NCBI GenBank assembly: GCA_002633025.1
Contig: NMRB01001948.1
Span: 16,168 to 80,167, forward strand
Direction: 5' to 3'
DNA from: Notospermus geniculatus
Taxonomy: Eukaryota > Nemertea > Pilidiophora > Heteronemertea > Lineidae
Length of the DNA: 64,000 nucleotides
Under the pieces are notes generated by a model, which had not been told where the DNA came from, did no database searches, and saw only the letters and a list, made by a program, of their open reading frames with translations. The position numbers and the translations under genes were made by a program. This document shows positions 43,370-55,624 of the stretch, piece by piece. Positions within the stretch are counted from its first letter, which is position 1. Each line of letters begins with the position of its first letter.

Positions 43370-43700
43370 TTGGCAGGACGTTTCAAGGCATGAACCCCAA
43401 ACATGCCATCCACCTCAGCGAGGGGCGTCACTTATTGCCTGACTCGTCTCCTCAAGAAGCATCTTACTTAAACCTGAAGCAATGTTTCACTCACAAATAA
43501 TGAATTTCATGGTTTGGTAGTGACAACTGAACAATTATTTTTGCATCTTTATATCTTCATTAGCACAGGGTTTATACCAGTTTTAATTCCAAACTTGATG
43601 TCATCTGACTTCCTGCAGAATTTGTATTAATTTTTTAGTTGCTGGTGGTCACCCAGGATTTTTTTCAGTTTAGGGTTGATTCTGATAATTCAACAGTGAC
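43370..43700 (+). repeat. Dispersed intronic repeat, copy 1
   Basis: Shares ordered blocks with 46930-47290 and 60100-60430: AAGGCATGAACCCCAAACAT, GAATTTCATGGTTT, AGCACAGGGTTTAT, TCTGACTTC-GCAGAATTTGTATT, and a closing GGATTTTT-TCAGTTTAGGGTTGA. All are in the same orientation. Confidence 0.75.
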
Positions 43701-44562
43701 CCAACAGTGCCACATGAGTAATGGTCAAACTGACTGGCCCATTATTACATGTACTTGGTCTGCAGAGCCAATGGGGTGTTGGTTTTTACAAGCAGAGAAC
43801 TATCTTCTATAACTTGGAGACAATCTGACAGTGAGAGGCTTCAGATTTTCCACTGACTGGCTTCTCCTAGTGTGGAGGTTAATCTTTGAGACACTCCCAC
43901 ATGTACACAGGTACACTGGTCTCTAAACAAAATCGGCAAGAATTTGTGGTAATGATGCTGAACTTCATCATCCTATTTCAAAATGTACCATAGGTCGAGA
44001 AAAACAACAAATGGTTTAAGATTACCCTGTCTATGTCATGATCAGGCGATGCATCTGCTGAAAAACCTGGTAAATCAATCTTTTATGTCGACCTCAGCGA
44101 ATATCAAGGAAAAAAAATCACGAGAACAAGAACAGAGGCATTTTAGAAAAAAACTTCAACAGGTAAGTTTTAACCTGAGAGGTATTGTTTTATGGTGTTT
44201 AGAATTGCGTGGTTTAATGAACAATGCCAGATTCTCAAAATCAAGGTGAACTTTTTGAAGTTTTCTCTTCTACAAGTCTTTCCTTTCAAACTATCTTTGT
44301 ATTTGATTCAAAACTTGAGTAATAGGCACTTTTGTTATCAACATTCATCTACCCCCTCCTTTCCCCCATCTTTGCTTGTTAACTCTCCCCAATGTTTGGT
44401 GTTTTTCATGCCTGTTTTTGGATTGTGGCATCTGAGTTAATCAACTCTTCTGAATGGGTTAAACTAATAAAACAAATTACAACTCAAAATTTGTTGGAAG
44501 CAGTCATGTTCATTTCCACCCACCCTTATGTAAGATTAATACTGGTAAGTGTGCAGAAAATA

Positions 44563-44690
44563 GGGAGTTTTCGCAAAGCCCCCGAAACGCCGACACGAAC
44601 GTCTATCCTATTGTTCACTGCTCTCTCCGTGGCATCGAACAATGGCTTTGGTGTTCACTTTGGCATTTCGGGGGCTTTGCGAAAACTCGC
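44563..44690. mobile_element. MITE of the GGGAGTTTTCGCAAA family, copy at 44.6 kb
   Basis: A 128-bp hairpin flanked by TA, ends GGGAGTTTTCGCAAAGC and GCTTTGCGAAAACTCGC. It is nearly identical in layout to the copy at 7131. Confidence 0.85.
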
Positions 44691-44779
44691 TATTATAACA
44701 TTATACGTCCCTGGGACCAGAGAATGTCATGCCCGCTCATCTGAGTTAATCAAAATCACAACTTTCCAGTGATAGTTGA

Positions 44780-46400
44780 TTGATATGATGTTTGTGACCA
44801 GTTGCAATAGAAATAATGACGAACGTATCGGCGCTGATAGAGTGGGAATCAAGACATGGCCGCTACATCAATTCGGCGATTAGCCGGTCTTGATGGACCC
44901 AATTCCCATCTGTTGAACAAGGATCCATCAAAGTTGCATTAATATCAAGCAAGGGGGCAGGTGTGCTCAGGCAGACGAGGTGTGAACTAATTCAGTTTTG
45001 TGTCATTCCATCCAAATAAATAGTCCCTGACGTGGTTAGTCATAAAATCAAGGCATATAGAGTAATATGGGGACCGGCCAGGGCAGCGGCACAACACGAT
45101 CATCATACACGTGATAACGTAAATAATGAGAAGCTAATGAGCAGACAATTCGTTTATCGAGTAATTATTGTGGTCAAGACCCCTGATGGCCACCTCTGGG
45201 ATTAAACATAACATGGCCGCCAATGATCGGAAAGGAGGAAATGGCGTGCACGCTGTCTTGTTTCCGAGTTTAAAAATATTAGCCAGAGGGCATCATGATA
45301 TCATGATGTAGCATGTGCGAGGATGGAAAAAAACTCGGCTAATGATTTGAATGGTTTACACGTCGGATGAGAGAATAATGTTGCTGTGAGCCATTAGAGG
45401 GCGCCGTGGGATTTGAATCAAAATGAATGGTTCGTGTTTAATTAGTTTTGTTTGTACAGAACAGATTATTAATATGTTTACATTCCAGAATCATCTGCCA
45501 ACTTTTTGTCTTCAAAATCTGATGTAATAACAAAAAAAATTATTGCAATTACTAATCGTGCCTGGAACTGTGGTGATTTACATAATCAATGTGGACTAAT
45601 AGATTTGTAATTAGTCGAATGATCATGGCACAGTTCATTTTGTCATCAACTAATTGAATAATATGTCTAAAGTGTAGCATAGATGAACACACAGAATTTG
45701 TACTTAAATCATGTCTCTTGTTAACTTTCTCATCTCATCAATTTTGTAAATCCATAATTTTGTAAGTAATTAGCTGATGTTTTCTGGTAATGGTATTTTT
45801 CACTTCAGTTTTTATACAATGCTGAGCAATGTTGGTTTTATGATGGCAGAAGATTATAACCACCTTCAAACTGTCAAGTGAGACCACTGGTAAGACCAAG
45901 CACCCCGGGCTGATGAGGTGTGAGGGTCCCTGAGCTTTTCGCCCCGAACCATCTGATTAACGATTACGAGAAGAGACTCAGGTGAAATAAGATGAATAAA
46001 TCAAATTTATTTTCTCATAAATGCGCTAACGAGCAGTAATTAATAGTAAAATACGAATAAACAGGAATGATGGATCGTATAGAGCATGTGGTCAGAGCCC
46101 CCACGACGTCATAAAATCGTATACTTTTGGCCACTTTTATCTGACAATTGACACGTGATATCTATTCACCTTACTTATAACAATGGCTCTTATTTACTCC
46201 TTATTATTCGACTAAATATGGAGAGTTCATGAGCTGATGAAGACATCTTGCCCTGGGGATGCTTACCGGTACTGTTGTCAGCTAATGAGATAGCACAGGG
46301 TCAATTCCTGTACAGTACAAATTCTCCACTGTGCTAATGCAATGCTATTATTAAGACTCTCCATTCAAACTGAGCATTGAAATCAAATCTTTGTAAGGCC
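44780..46400. promoter_or_regulatory. Candidate regulatory stretch of the ARID3 intron
   Basis: Complex unique sequence without repeat character, containing many homeodomain-type and other short motifs (GAGTAATTATTG, GATTAAACATAAC, CTAATGATTTGA, ATGTTTACATTCC). Its look differs from the transposon-rich surroundings. Function is inference and needs conservation data. Confidence 0.25.
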
Positions 46401-46929
46401 CACTACAGAAAGGTGAAAGTTCTAAGATGGTAATTAAATGAACCCTGGCACCATTTAACCTGATCTTTCCACAACTAATGTTGATTTTATAATTGAAATT
46501 ACCCATTTGTGATTTGATATAAAATTGGTCTCAGCTGTTAAACCGCAGGAGTGCGACGAGATATCCTTTGACAAGAACTCAACAAATCTTTGATGGCTAT
46601 AAAAAGGATGTGTCGTGATCTCATTTTCAAAAGAAGAATTAGCAAGACAAGTCAAATGGCATTATCTTCTGTAGTAACGAGCAAATTGATGACTTAATTG
46701 AATCTTAATAGTGAGTTTAATGGCATGTGATGGAGCATAAAATACTGAGAATGTATCGCAGGATGATATCCTGAGTTCACACAATCTCTTCTTCTCATCC
46801 TTGACCAACAAACATACCGGTACTTGGATGACAGAAGTCCAGCGACACATGCCTTCACTTATTCTCATGCTAAGCAGCATCAGGGTTTTCAGGGTTCTGT
46901 TGCCAATCATTGGGTAAAGAAACCTCATC

Positions 46930-47290
46930 AACAATTTGGCCTTGCATATATACTGCAAAAAGTGGCGCCACCATGCAATTTCCAGACTCTCTGACTCAAC
47001 GAAAATGGCTTGAACTTCCAACATCAAGTAGCATTTCAGTCCCAGTCTAATACACATTGTACGGCATCAATTTCATGGTGTAGTGACACATCTAGTACAT
47101 GTAACAATGGCATTTTCATCTTCATCAGCACAGGGTGAATCCAAATTGTTCTTTAAAATTTGATATCTTCTGACTTTGTGCAGAATTTGTATTATTTTTT
47201 TAGGTGCTGGTCTCCGGTGGTTACCTGGGATTTTTCAGTTGAGGGTTGAGTCCAATTGTATTCAATAGTGGCCCTTTTTCATGTTGCATG
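46930..47290 (+). repeat. Dispersed intronic repeat, copy 2
   Basis: Same block order as 43370-43700 and 60100-60430 (ATTTCATGGT, TCATCAGCACAGGGT, TTCTGACTTTGTGCAGAATT, GGGATTTTTCAGTTGAGGGT). Confidence 0.75.
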
Positions 47291-48939
47291 TGTCAAGTTA
47301 TTCTATAAATATATACTAGTACCGGTAGTTTTTGTTACCCTCACCCGACTATAGGGCTGTGAGGTATTGTCCTCACGTTTGATACTGTCTGTCTGCTCCA
47401 TAAAGCTGTCGCTTTACCAAGATGGTTACCCTGGTAGCCATTTTGAATCTCGTTTCTGGATGATACCTGAAGAACTGCTTGAAGAATTCATCTGAAACTT
47501 CTGTGTTTGGCTGTGGGCAAGTAGGAAGACACCTACTAAAGTCTGTCAAAGCTTTCAATGGAATACGGCGTAATGTGTTTTATATTTGAAATTCTTGCCT
47601 TTTATTGCTTTTTCATGCTCATCAATTTAGAATAAAACTCTGTTTATATCACTCGTATTCATTATTATTGTTGTATTTCCCCCAATGTTTGGAGTCATAA
47701 CAGTGGTCTACTCTCTGACCTGCATGGGTAAGATATAAAGTTTGTGGTTTATGACTATAAGATATCAAAATCTCCTTTCTTTTATGAGCATGGCTGGGAA
47801 GTTTACATAAAAGAGAACTCAAGTACTAGGGGAACTAAGAAAATTGGTCGAGATCTTAGGATTTGTTTTTGTGTAGACTGCAGCAGCACGAGGAAAAAGC
47901 TTTAAAATTACAATTGGATGAGGCTGTACATCACATGACCAGCATAAGTATCATATGAGATAAACTTTTCTTCCATTTCTAGCAAAACAATAATGCCACA
48001 AGTGTTGAAGTGAAATATCTGCCCATCGCAAACCTTTGACCTTTAATCATACTAGTCGACCCCCAAGGGTTGAATAAAAGAATTCAAACTTCATTTCCAT
48101 TTACCAACATGACCAAAGTATCGGACATTATTGGATTACAACGATTAACTGCCACGTTTTCTGAAGAAGTGTTCGTCCATCTTGCAACTGAGTAATTGAC
48201 TGTGTATGTCTTCATGATCTATTGGTTGAACGCGGCGCTGGCCGCACGCGTTCCCTCAACACCAACTGGTCAGAATGGCAGCCAAGAGACCAGTTACAAC
48301 ATGATTCGACTTGATAGGTCATTACACAAGCTACCAACCATCAACTTTTCATTAAGCAAATCTTCCAAATTACCTCGTTGGAGGTTTTTGAGGGAATTCA
48401 CTCAAATTGGATTTATCTGAGCTCATCATTGAATCATGTCAGGTAATGTAATACTTCTCCCGGCTGGGGACTCCCTTCATAGACCTGATAATTGCTAGTG
48501 AACATCGAGGGCCCTCGATAGCAGGTGGCCAATGATATCCAATTTATTTTATTTAATATAAAAATCACAGGTCTAGAGAAATGGAGTGGGCTATTTTGTG
48601 AGGAGAATTAACTCTGGTTCCCATGGGTCACATGCCGATGTGTGATTTAGAAGTATTGTTTTAGTAAGATGATCACCGTTGGGCCATGGTGCTGCTATGA
48701 GCTGTGAATCCTGGCTGTAATTTATGAAGCTGTCTGCGCAGGCTGTCGACAGAGTCAGGGTAGATGATTGGGAGAGGAACAGTCCCTTACGGAAAGGTGG
48801 TGTATTCTGACGGGCCAAACACAAAGATGATGAGAGCAGTTTGATTTTCAGGGAAAAGCTAGAATATTCATTGTTTCCACAATGTAATAACGTTCTGTTC
48901 TGTTGTGTGTTTTGCCTCAGTGTTTTATGTCATAGGATG
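47291..48939. other. No feature seen
   Basis: Unique-looking intronic sequence. Confidence 0.4.
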
Positions 48940-49040
48940 ACGTCAGTGATGTTGTCCCCCACATTGCGTCATGATGGCGACGTCAACAATGGCGGACGCT
49001 ATTGACGTTACGTCCTGGAAACAGGATAAAAGTGCAGCAA
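48940..49040 (+). promoter_or_regulatory. CRE-like cluster followed by GGATAAAAG (module-like)
   Basis: ATGACGTCAGTGATG, GCGTCATGATGGCGACGTCA and TTGACGTTACGTCC are followed by ACAGGATAAAAGTGC. The order resembles the modules at 19950, 35390 and 38480, although the sequence between the motifs differs. Confidence 0.35.
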
Positions 49041-52000
49041 ATCTTTTTGTTTTCCAGCAACACTTCATTTGATTTCAATCAGGAAAGGTACTTTGACCTT
49101 TGGACGAGGAGGTCAAGCAGCCAACTGAAATACTAAACTGGTAAAGTATCAATAGAATTGGTTACCGTCATAGGCTTGTTTACACTGGCTCCAATAAGCA
49201 AGCTACATTTATTGGTACAAATTACACAAAGCCAGGAATCGGATAGAACTAATAAAAACCACCACACTGAATAGATGGAGATAATACGTCCTGCTAGGAC
49301 AGGCTAACAACTAAATGATGAGCACATGTTAATGCTGATTAAACTCCACGCATGCTGCGCGATACGGCAGAAAGTTAGATAGCTGTCTCAGCTGGTATTA
49401 ACTCGGATTAGAATTCCTGTCACTGCTGGGATGTTCTACAAATTGCTTACCACACAAAGAACAGAAACCTTCTGATCAGAACATTGAAATTAGTGAAAAC
49501 CCCCACACACTGACCTCAGAACAACATGACAATGAGGTATGCAAACATCTGATTGGCTAAAACCCTCATCCTTGATGCAGGGTAAGTGGGCCCAGTGGTT
49601 CCTTCTGCTTGAACTCCATCAAGCAAAGTACAAAAGAACAAGAGGAAATGTTGATAAAAGCAAGTGTTATCAGGGGCTTATTGCATGCTTGTGGAAGAAC
49701 ATTGCCGACTTCAACACAATAAAACCAAGTCTGGAAAATATAAGCAAAAAGGTAGAAAAAAATTTCATTCCCATCCAGGTATTGCTTAGGATTCCTAGCT
49801 AATTCTGCCGAGTGACTTGTAATAGCCTCAAAGTAGCTTCCTATTGAATGGGGAGGTGACTGCCTGTATTGTTTTAAAGCNNNNNNNNNNNNNNNNNNNN
49901 NNNNNNNNNNNNNNNNNNNNNNNNNNNNNNNNNNNNNNNNNNNNNGGACATCTTGGAGAGGGTTACATCCGAACTCATGTTGGCCCTAATAGACACTTTG
50001 ATAAGGAATTCTCAACAAGCTTCCACCGGCAATTTCCCACAGGAACATGTTCATTTTAAAATGTCCCTTTTTACCTCGTTCCCACATGTCAGGCATACAT
50101 ACATTGCTGTCATAGTGAGTACTTCGCATGGAAATGGATGGCTTCCTTGAGCCCCAAAAACTACACACAAACCATAAAATAAACCAGTATTTTTAAGAAA
50201 CGATACATCTCATGGGTTTTCTCTCTCTTTGTGGTTGAGAAGAAACCTTCACCAAATATAATGGCGTAGATATTTTATCATTACCAATGGCTTTTTCCAA
50301 GTCTTTTTTCCAATAATGTAAATGATATCTGCCGTAGTTGAAGAAATATTCAGCATATTTTCTCATGTTGTTTCTTTAGTTGGTTGTCAGTATAATATAA
50401 ACGATTCATCATGGCTGATATTATCTGAGGCCAGGATGAGTTTGAGAACACCTCTCATCGTTTATCACTTGTTTCTGGCTTACATGATGATAAGTTATTA
50501 ATCTTTAGGTAACCTTTACTGTTTAGCAGTATTGATGGTTGATCTCACTTGTGATGTGAACAAGGATTGGGTCAGCCTTCAGATTTTGACATCCATTGGT
50601 GGAATCCATGCAACACAGCTTGTTGAATATTGGTATTTGGAGGCATGAAGCAGCAGAGGCCAATATTGGCCAATTGGATGGTTGGCCAACATTCCAGTGG
50701 CCCGAACCCTATTCAAAACCAGCCTACAACTGACATATCTATTCAATTTCCCCGCTGTCTATCAATGAAATTCCAATATCTCCTTCAACAGAAACCCCCT
50801 ATTGATGATGAGAACACCTTCATCTTTATATTATGTTAATCATGTCACCAACGCTCCTGGTGAATCAATAGACAGCATGGAGGACAAAAAGCGAGACAGA
50901 TTCTAAGCGCCAAGTATTTGATTAAACATAATCAGAATGAATGACGTGATCATTAAACAGCTAATTGTTTAGTATTCCCTCGGGAGATTTATGTTAATTG
51001 GCATGATCCTGATGGTCACACCTACGGAATATGTTTGATGGCGTTATTGACTTGTGATTGGTGTCGTTGGATGTGGCAGGATCAATTCTTACGGCTGTCG
51101 GGCATTGACAGGCATCGCATTTGATCTTCTGTGTGATGGTTCGATCAGGATTTACTGGTTAATTAGCTCAGGTTTAGTACATAAATCAAAGAGCTCTTTG
51201 CAATCATTCACTTTCTGAAAGAACACAATAAGATGGGGCTGATAGAACAGCGATATCCTGAGAAGCAAAGAAAGGCAATGGTTATAATGATAATGGGCCC
51301 CAAGTGGGTGGTATTTATATTGGTATATATTAGTAGTATCCCATTACTCATAGGTTGATGGGGAAACATTGCCTATGTCTGATGAGTTATCTATCATCAA
51401 TGTTACTGATACCGTAAGAAAACTGGAGAGATTGCCATCTTGAATGAGCTCACGAGAGGAAGCCTCATCTGCTGCTTCATGCCTCCTCGATTCTGATACC
51501 CGGTAGTCTAGGAACCATGTCTATGTAGGCCACCTCATTACTGAAGGGATCAAAGTTGTACAATAGAAACAAAGTTATGCTCTCGTAAAGAGGCTGAAAT
51601 GATCTTTGATATTAAAATAATACCAATCTTTCTAAGCGTGTCAAAATGAGGGCTAAATTGTCAAATATTTGATCTCATTCCTCACAGAAGGTAAAGTGTT
51701 CCAATAAGTTGCTATCAAAACATCACATAGGATGAATATGTGATGATGCAACTGAAGAATACGTAGATGACGATGCAGATTATGAAAAAATTATCGGTGA
51801 AAAAATGGAAAATCGTGAATGATGCAATCATCACATCATGCCCTTGAGGTAGTCTCGAGCCATCTGCCCTCAGGCATGGTATAACAACCATCAAATTGCA
51901 CCTTTATCCACAGGAATCTGAATTGCTTGAGGCTATTTAATTCATCTTTAATCATACCTACATTATTGTCGGTAACAAGGCCTTGGTCGTGATGAAATTC

Positions 52001-52382
52001 ATGATGAAATTTCAACTGTTGGATGGTTTTTTGCTATTGAAACAAATGTGTACTTTTTGATATCAAGATACGGAATAAGATATCAGCCATTGATTGAATG
52101 ATTTTAATGATTAAATAGCCAATGAATCAAAAGCAAATAACATGACATGTACACCTCACTTCAACATCAATTGATTTTTACCATAATTACAGGTAAATTA
52201 GGCTTCATTTGTGGAAAGTATGTTTTATGAAATTGAGTATTTTATTCTTGGCTCAGATTATACCTCATTTCTCTTACTTTAAAAAGGCTGAAGATTCAAT
52301 CAAAGAAGATCTGGTTCCATCCTTTGAGTTAATAGACCTAGGCCTAGTTCAGAAGTTACCACATGGTGAGTTTGCAATGTGC
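49041..52382. other. Intronic sequence with a 65-bp gap (49881-49945)
   Basis: N run at 49881-49945. The open frames just after the gap (49946-50059) have no splice support or family match. From 50840 to 51200 the sequence is non-repetitive and motif-rich (AATCAGAATGAATGACGTGA, CAGCTAATTGTTTAG) and may be regulatory. Confidence 0.4.
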
Positions 52383-52400
52383 ATCTGGTCCATTTCAAAG

Positions 52401-52646
52401 TAAATTGGGAAGTCGTCTCTGAATATTTCGCAAATTTTCGACTCCAATCTGGGTCTTCCTCAGGCGCTATGTAGAAGAGATCCCAGAGGTGAATGATCCC
52501 AGAGGTGAGATCCCAGAGGTGAATGGGATCTCTTCTACATAGCGCCTGAGGAAGACCCCGATTGGGGTCGAAAATTTGCGAAATATTCGGAGACGACTTT
52601 CCGATTTATTGTGTACTGTGTGTCGTTTTTGTGCTGTTTTTTTGAT
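52401..52646. mobile_element. Penelope-like inverted-dimer insertion with 18-bp target duplications
   Basis: A 246-bp insert is flanked by exact 18-bp direct repeats ATCTGGTCCATTTCAAAG (52383-52400 and 52647-52664). It is itself a palindrome of two oppositely oriented copies of the same end (52408-52485 and 52525-52602) around short AGATCCCAGAGGTGAATG repeats. Each copy has CCTGAGGA-A-GACCC-loop-GGGTC-GAAAATTTGCG, a hammerhead-like core related to that at 29285. Long variable target duplications and inverted partial copies are typical of Penelope-like retroelements (established knowledge). The assignment is inference. Confidence 0.7.
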
Positions 52647-52664
52647 ATCTGGTCCATTTCAAAG

Positions 52665-54571
52665 AATGATCTGACCCACCAACATCACAAATTAGAATTT
52701 CATGTACGTGGAGAAATGTGAACTTCCCTTCCAGGAAACTGCAATACCTAACAAGCCAGAAAAAAACATTCTTTCCAATTGAGTATAAGTAATTGTTTTT
52801 TTTCCAATATCAACTACAAAAGAAAAGAGCAGACTTTTTCAGATTAAGAACCAAGCTAATGTTCCTCTCCAAGGTCAGGTAATTGTTTGACATGGACATG
52901 GAACTATTGCCCTTAAAAAACTCCCAGTGACAAAACTCCACCATTAGTTTTTCATCTCATCTCACAAAGGTGTGAAAATTAGCCATCAAGGGTGAAGTTA
53001 TATCAATGATCCCTTATGTCATTATTGGGAAGGTCACTCTCTCACCTGGGTCAGGTGCACCAAAGATGGCCAACTCTCAGACCAGACACAGAGATGGATA
53101 AGAATATTGTTGAGATATTTGATAATGGTCAGTGAAAAACAGCTCAGCAGGAGACATCACCAACGATTCCCTTACAAAAGATTCAGAATAAACTTTTCTC
53201 ACCATTGGTTGTAATTGGTTGTCATCAAAATGATCAAAGACTGTCTGCATCGGAGAACAATAAGAAAGTAATTGTTAGGCATTGTACGAAAGCCTATTCC
53301 CACCTGCTGCCACTTTTTTTCTAAGCCTGATCTTCCTTTCCCAAATATTAGAATCACACCTTGGAGATCAGCAAATCCTGGCATCATTTATTCTGTTTGT
53401 GATGTGATCACTGCGTTCAAGGTGTAAAACAGTTTAAACCTTGTGACTTTATTGGACTTAACACGATTGGTTGCAGGTTTGAATTAACAGACAAAGCCAA
53501 AGAATTCCCTTCGTATCTTTTCATCAAACAGAAAACAGGCGATCAAAGATGTTATCATGGGAGGCAGGGTTTGATTGCTGTAACAAGAACTAAAATAATC
53601 TCTACAAACTATTGTTATCGTTGGTTAAGTCAGGTGCAAATCACATACAAGCCTAAGAATTATTTTGCCCGCAAAGCCTGAGAAAACCCATTTTTTATTA
53701 GTAACAGTGTCATACTAAGTCAAATCATTTGCTTTTGATGTTTGAGAACAGTTGCATCACCATACCTCTGTGGTAGGCCTACCTCCAGGGCCTACCTCAT
53801 GTGGAATCAAATGACACATCACAACGTTGTGTGAGCACAACAATGGAATCGTTAGCACTGGTCACGTCTTTTGCTGAATTCTTGGGATTCACAGCTATAC
53901 AGTGGTGCCCTCTATGTTTGCACTTGAATCAAGCTCCAAGATAAACCATGGTCCTTGATAAAGCAAGATACGGCCAGACCCCATCAGACAGTTACAGGGC
54001 TCAATTTATTTTCTTTGATTGTGAACACAGGAATCATTTTATCCAAGTGGAACTAGTTAGATCACAGCCAGCCTCCGTACCTGAGAGAGCTTCAGGTTTT
54101 CATCAAGGTGGAAATGTTGGATGTTCCTTTACATTATTTGCCTGATAAAGTTGCCAAATAAATTTTTATCTTGTGATGTGATATATACTCCACTGGAGAC
54201 ATTAAGCATCTGGTTTTATTTAAGTCCGGAAGAAAATATCTCGGTAGTAGAGGGCATGACCCATGGTTTTTATTCCTTCTATTTAATGATATTCTCATGA
54301 AGTTAATTTATTCTGTGAAGACATTTAATTAGATCTGAGACTGTTTAGTGTTTGGATGCCAGTTGTCCTCAAGAATGTGGGAAGCATTGTGATATCAATC
54401 ATTGCAATTAACTCAAGACAGAAAATCTGACAACTTTACTGCGCATTACAAATCAATGAGCACATAATGTCATCTTGCTCAACTTTCTCGTGAAGGATCT
54501 GTTTTTGTACTTAATAAAATGAGTGTGCATGACCCCTTTGTTGAAGATCAACTGTGATTGGTCTGAGGACC
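52665..54571. other. No feature seen
   Basis: Unassigned intronic sequence. Confidence 0.4.
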
Positions 54572-54622
54572 TGATATATCGGGTCAAGCTTTCGACACTT
54601 TACTGTGTCTTCATCAGGTATC
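54572..54622 (-). ncRNA. Hammerhead-like core, third locus
   Basis: On the minus strand CCTGATGA, A, GACAC-AGTAAA-GTGTC, GAAAGCTTGACC. CUGAUGA and GAAA are canonical, and again one extra A precedes stem II. AAGCTT after the core is self-complementary, as in dimeric retroelement hammerheads. Confidence 0.35.
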
Positions 54623-55435
54623 AAACTATCTGAGTTCACACCTAGCAGGATGTCTAAAACTTGGACTCAAATACCTTTAACTTAAAAAACATTTGGAGAA
54701 TTTAGTGTATAAATTCCATTGTTTTTCTTGATTGTTAAACACATCATTAATCCAACAACTAGATTGTGTAATGCAGGGAATAGCGTGAATTTGTGCTTGA
54801 GTCAGGAACAAAAATATCTCCATCCAATTGACAAGTGTATCCCCCCAAGCTAAACACAGACAATAACCAAAGATATGTATTTTAAATCATTATGGATACA
54901 TTGCCAGATAACTCGTATTATGCGATACATATTTGAATCACCCATAGACAAGGATTGAAAGCATGTACGAAAACGATGTATTCTTTATTATGTACCTGAA
55001 ACGTTGAAGTGTTGGGAATATCTCAATTCAAGTGTGTTATATTGTTGAATTGAGTGCTGGCCATTCTGACAAGTTTTATATCAGGATGCTTTTCGTTGAA
55101 TGTATTCAAATAATCTGCCGACTCATGTCAATAATTACGCCACTCGAAACGCTTAACTTCAGGATTCGCTCCTACCAAATAATTCATTCTGGTTGTATTT
55201 GATGTAAAATTCAGCGGTTAGTTTGGTATAAAACAATAGTATGTCAGTGACATGATAGGAGGGGAACTCAAGGAGATACATCGATTGTTAAGTCTGAATC
55301 ATAGAGTTCAACAACAGGAATGGAATGGACTAGACTATATTTTGCAAGTTATTAAAGGTTATATGAAGAATTCTATCTCTCACACTGGTTACTGTAAGGC
55401 ATGAAATAATAACAGCTTTCTAAGGTGAAACAAAT

Positions 55436-55500
55436 AGCTTCCTACCAGACTCGAACCCACGGACCCTCGCATGAGGCATCAATCTCCAGCACTGGTTACT
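55436..55500 (-). repeat. tRNA-like B box remnant
   Basis: The minus strand reads GGGTTCGAGTCTGGTAGG, similar to a B box. The direct repeat CACTGGTTACTGTAA flanks it at about 55382 and 55492. It may be a small SINE fragment. Confidence 0.35.
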
Positions 55501-55624
55501 GTAAAATGACTTATGGGATCATTATGATGAGACTGCAGTTACATCAGTCAGAAAATGGTCTATATACTGAATTACAACCTGACAGTGTGTAATATCTTTG
55601 GTCAAAAGGTTCAATATCTTTGTG

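Noticed and set aside
46662-47057. 131-codon minus frame that could be an upstream ARID3 exon
   Set aside because: Sequence does not resemble ARID3, and the true upstream exon joins directly from 63985.
49946-50150. Possible exon after the second gap (LERVTSELMLALIDTLI frame)
   Set aside because: Two frames look equally plausible, no acceptor is visible because of the gap, and neither matches ARID3 or another family.
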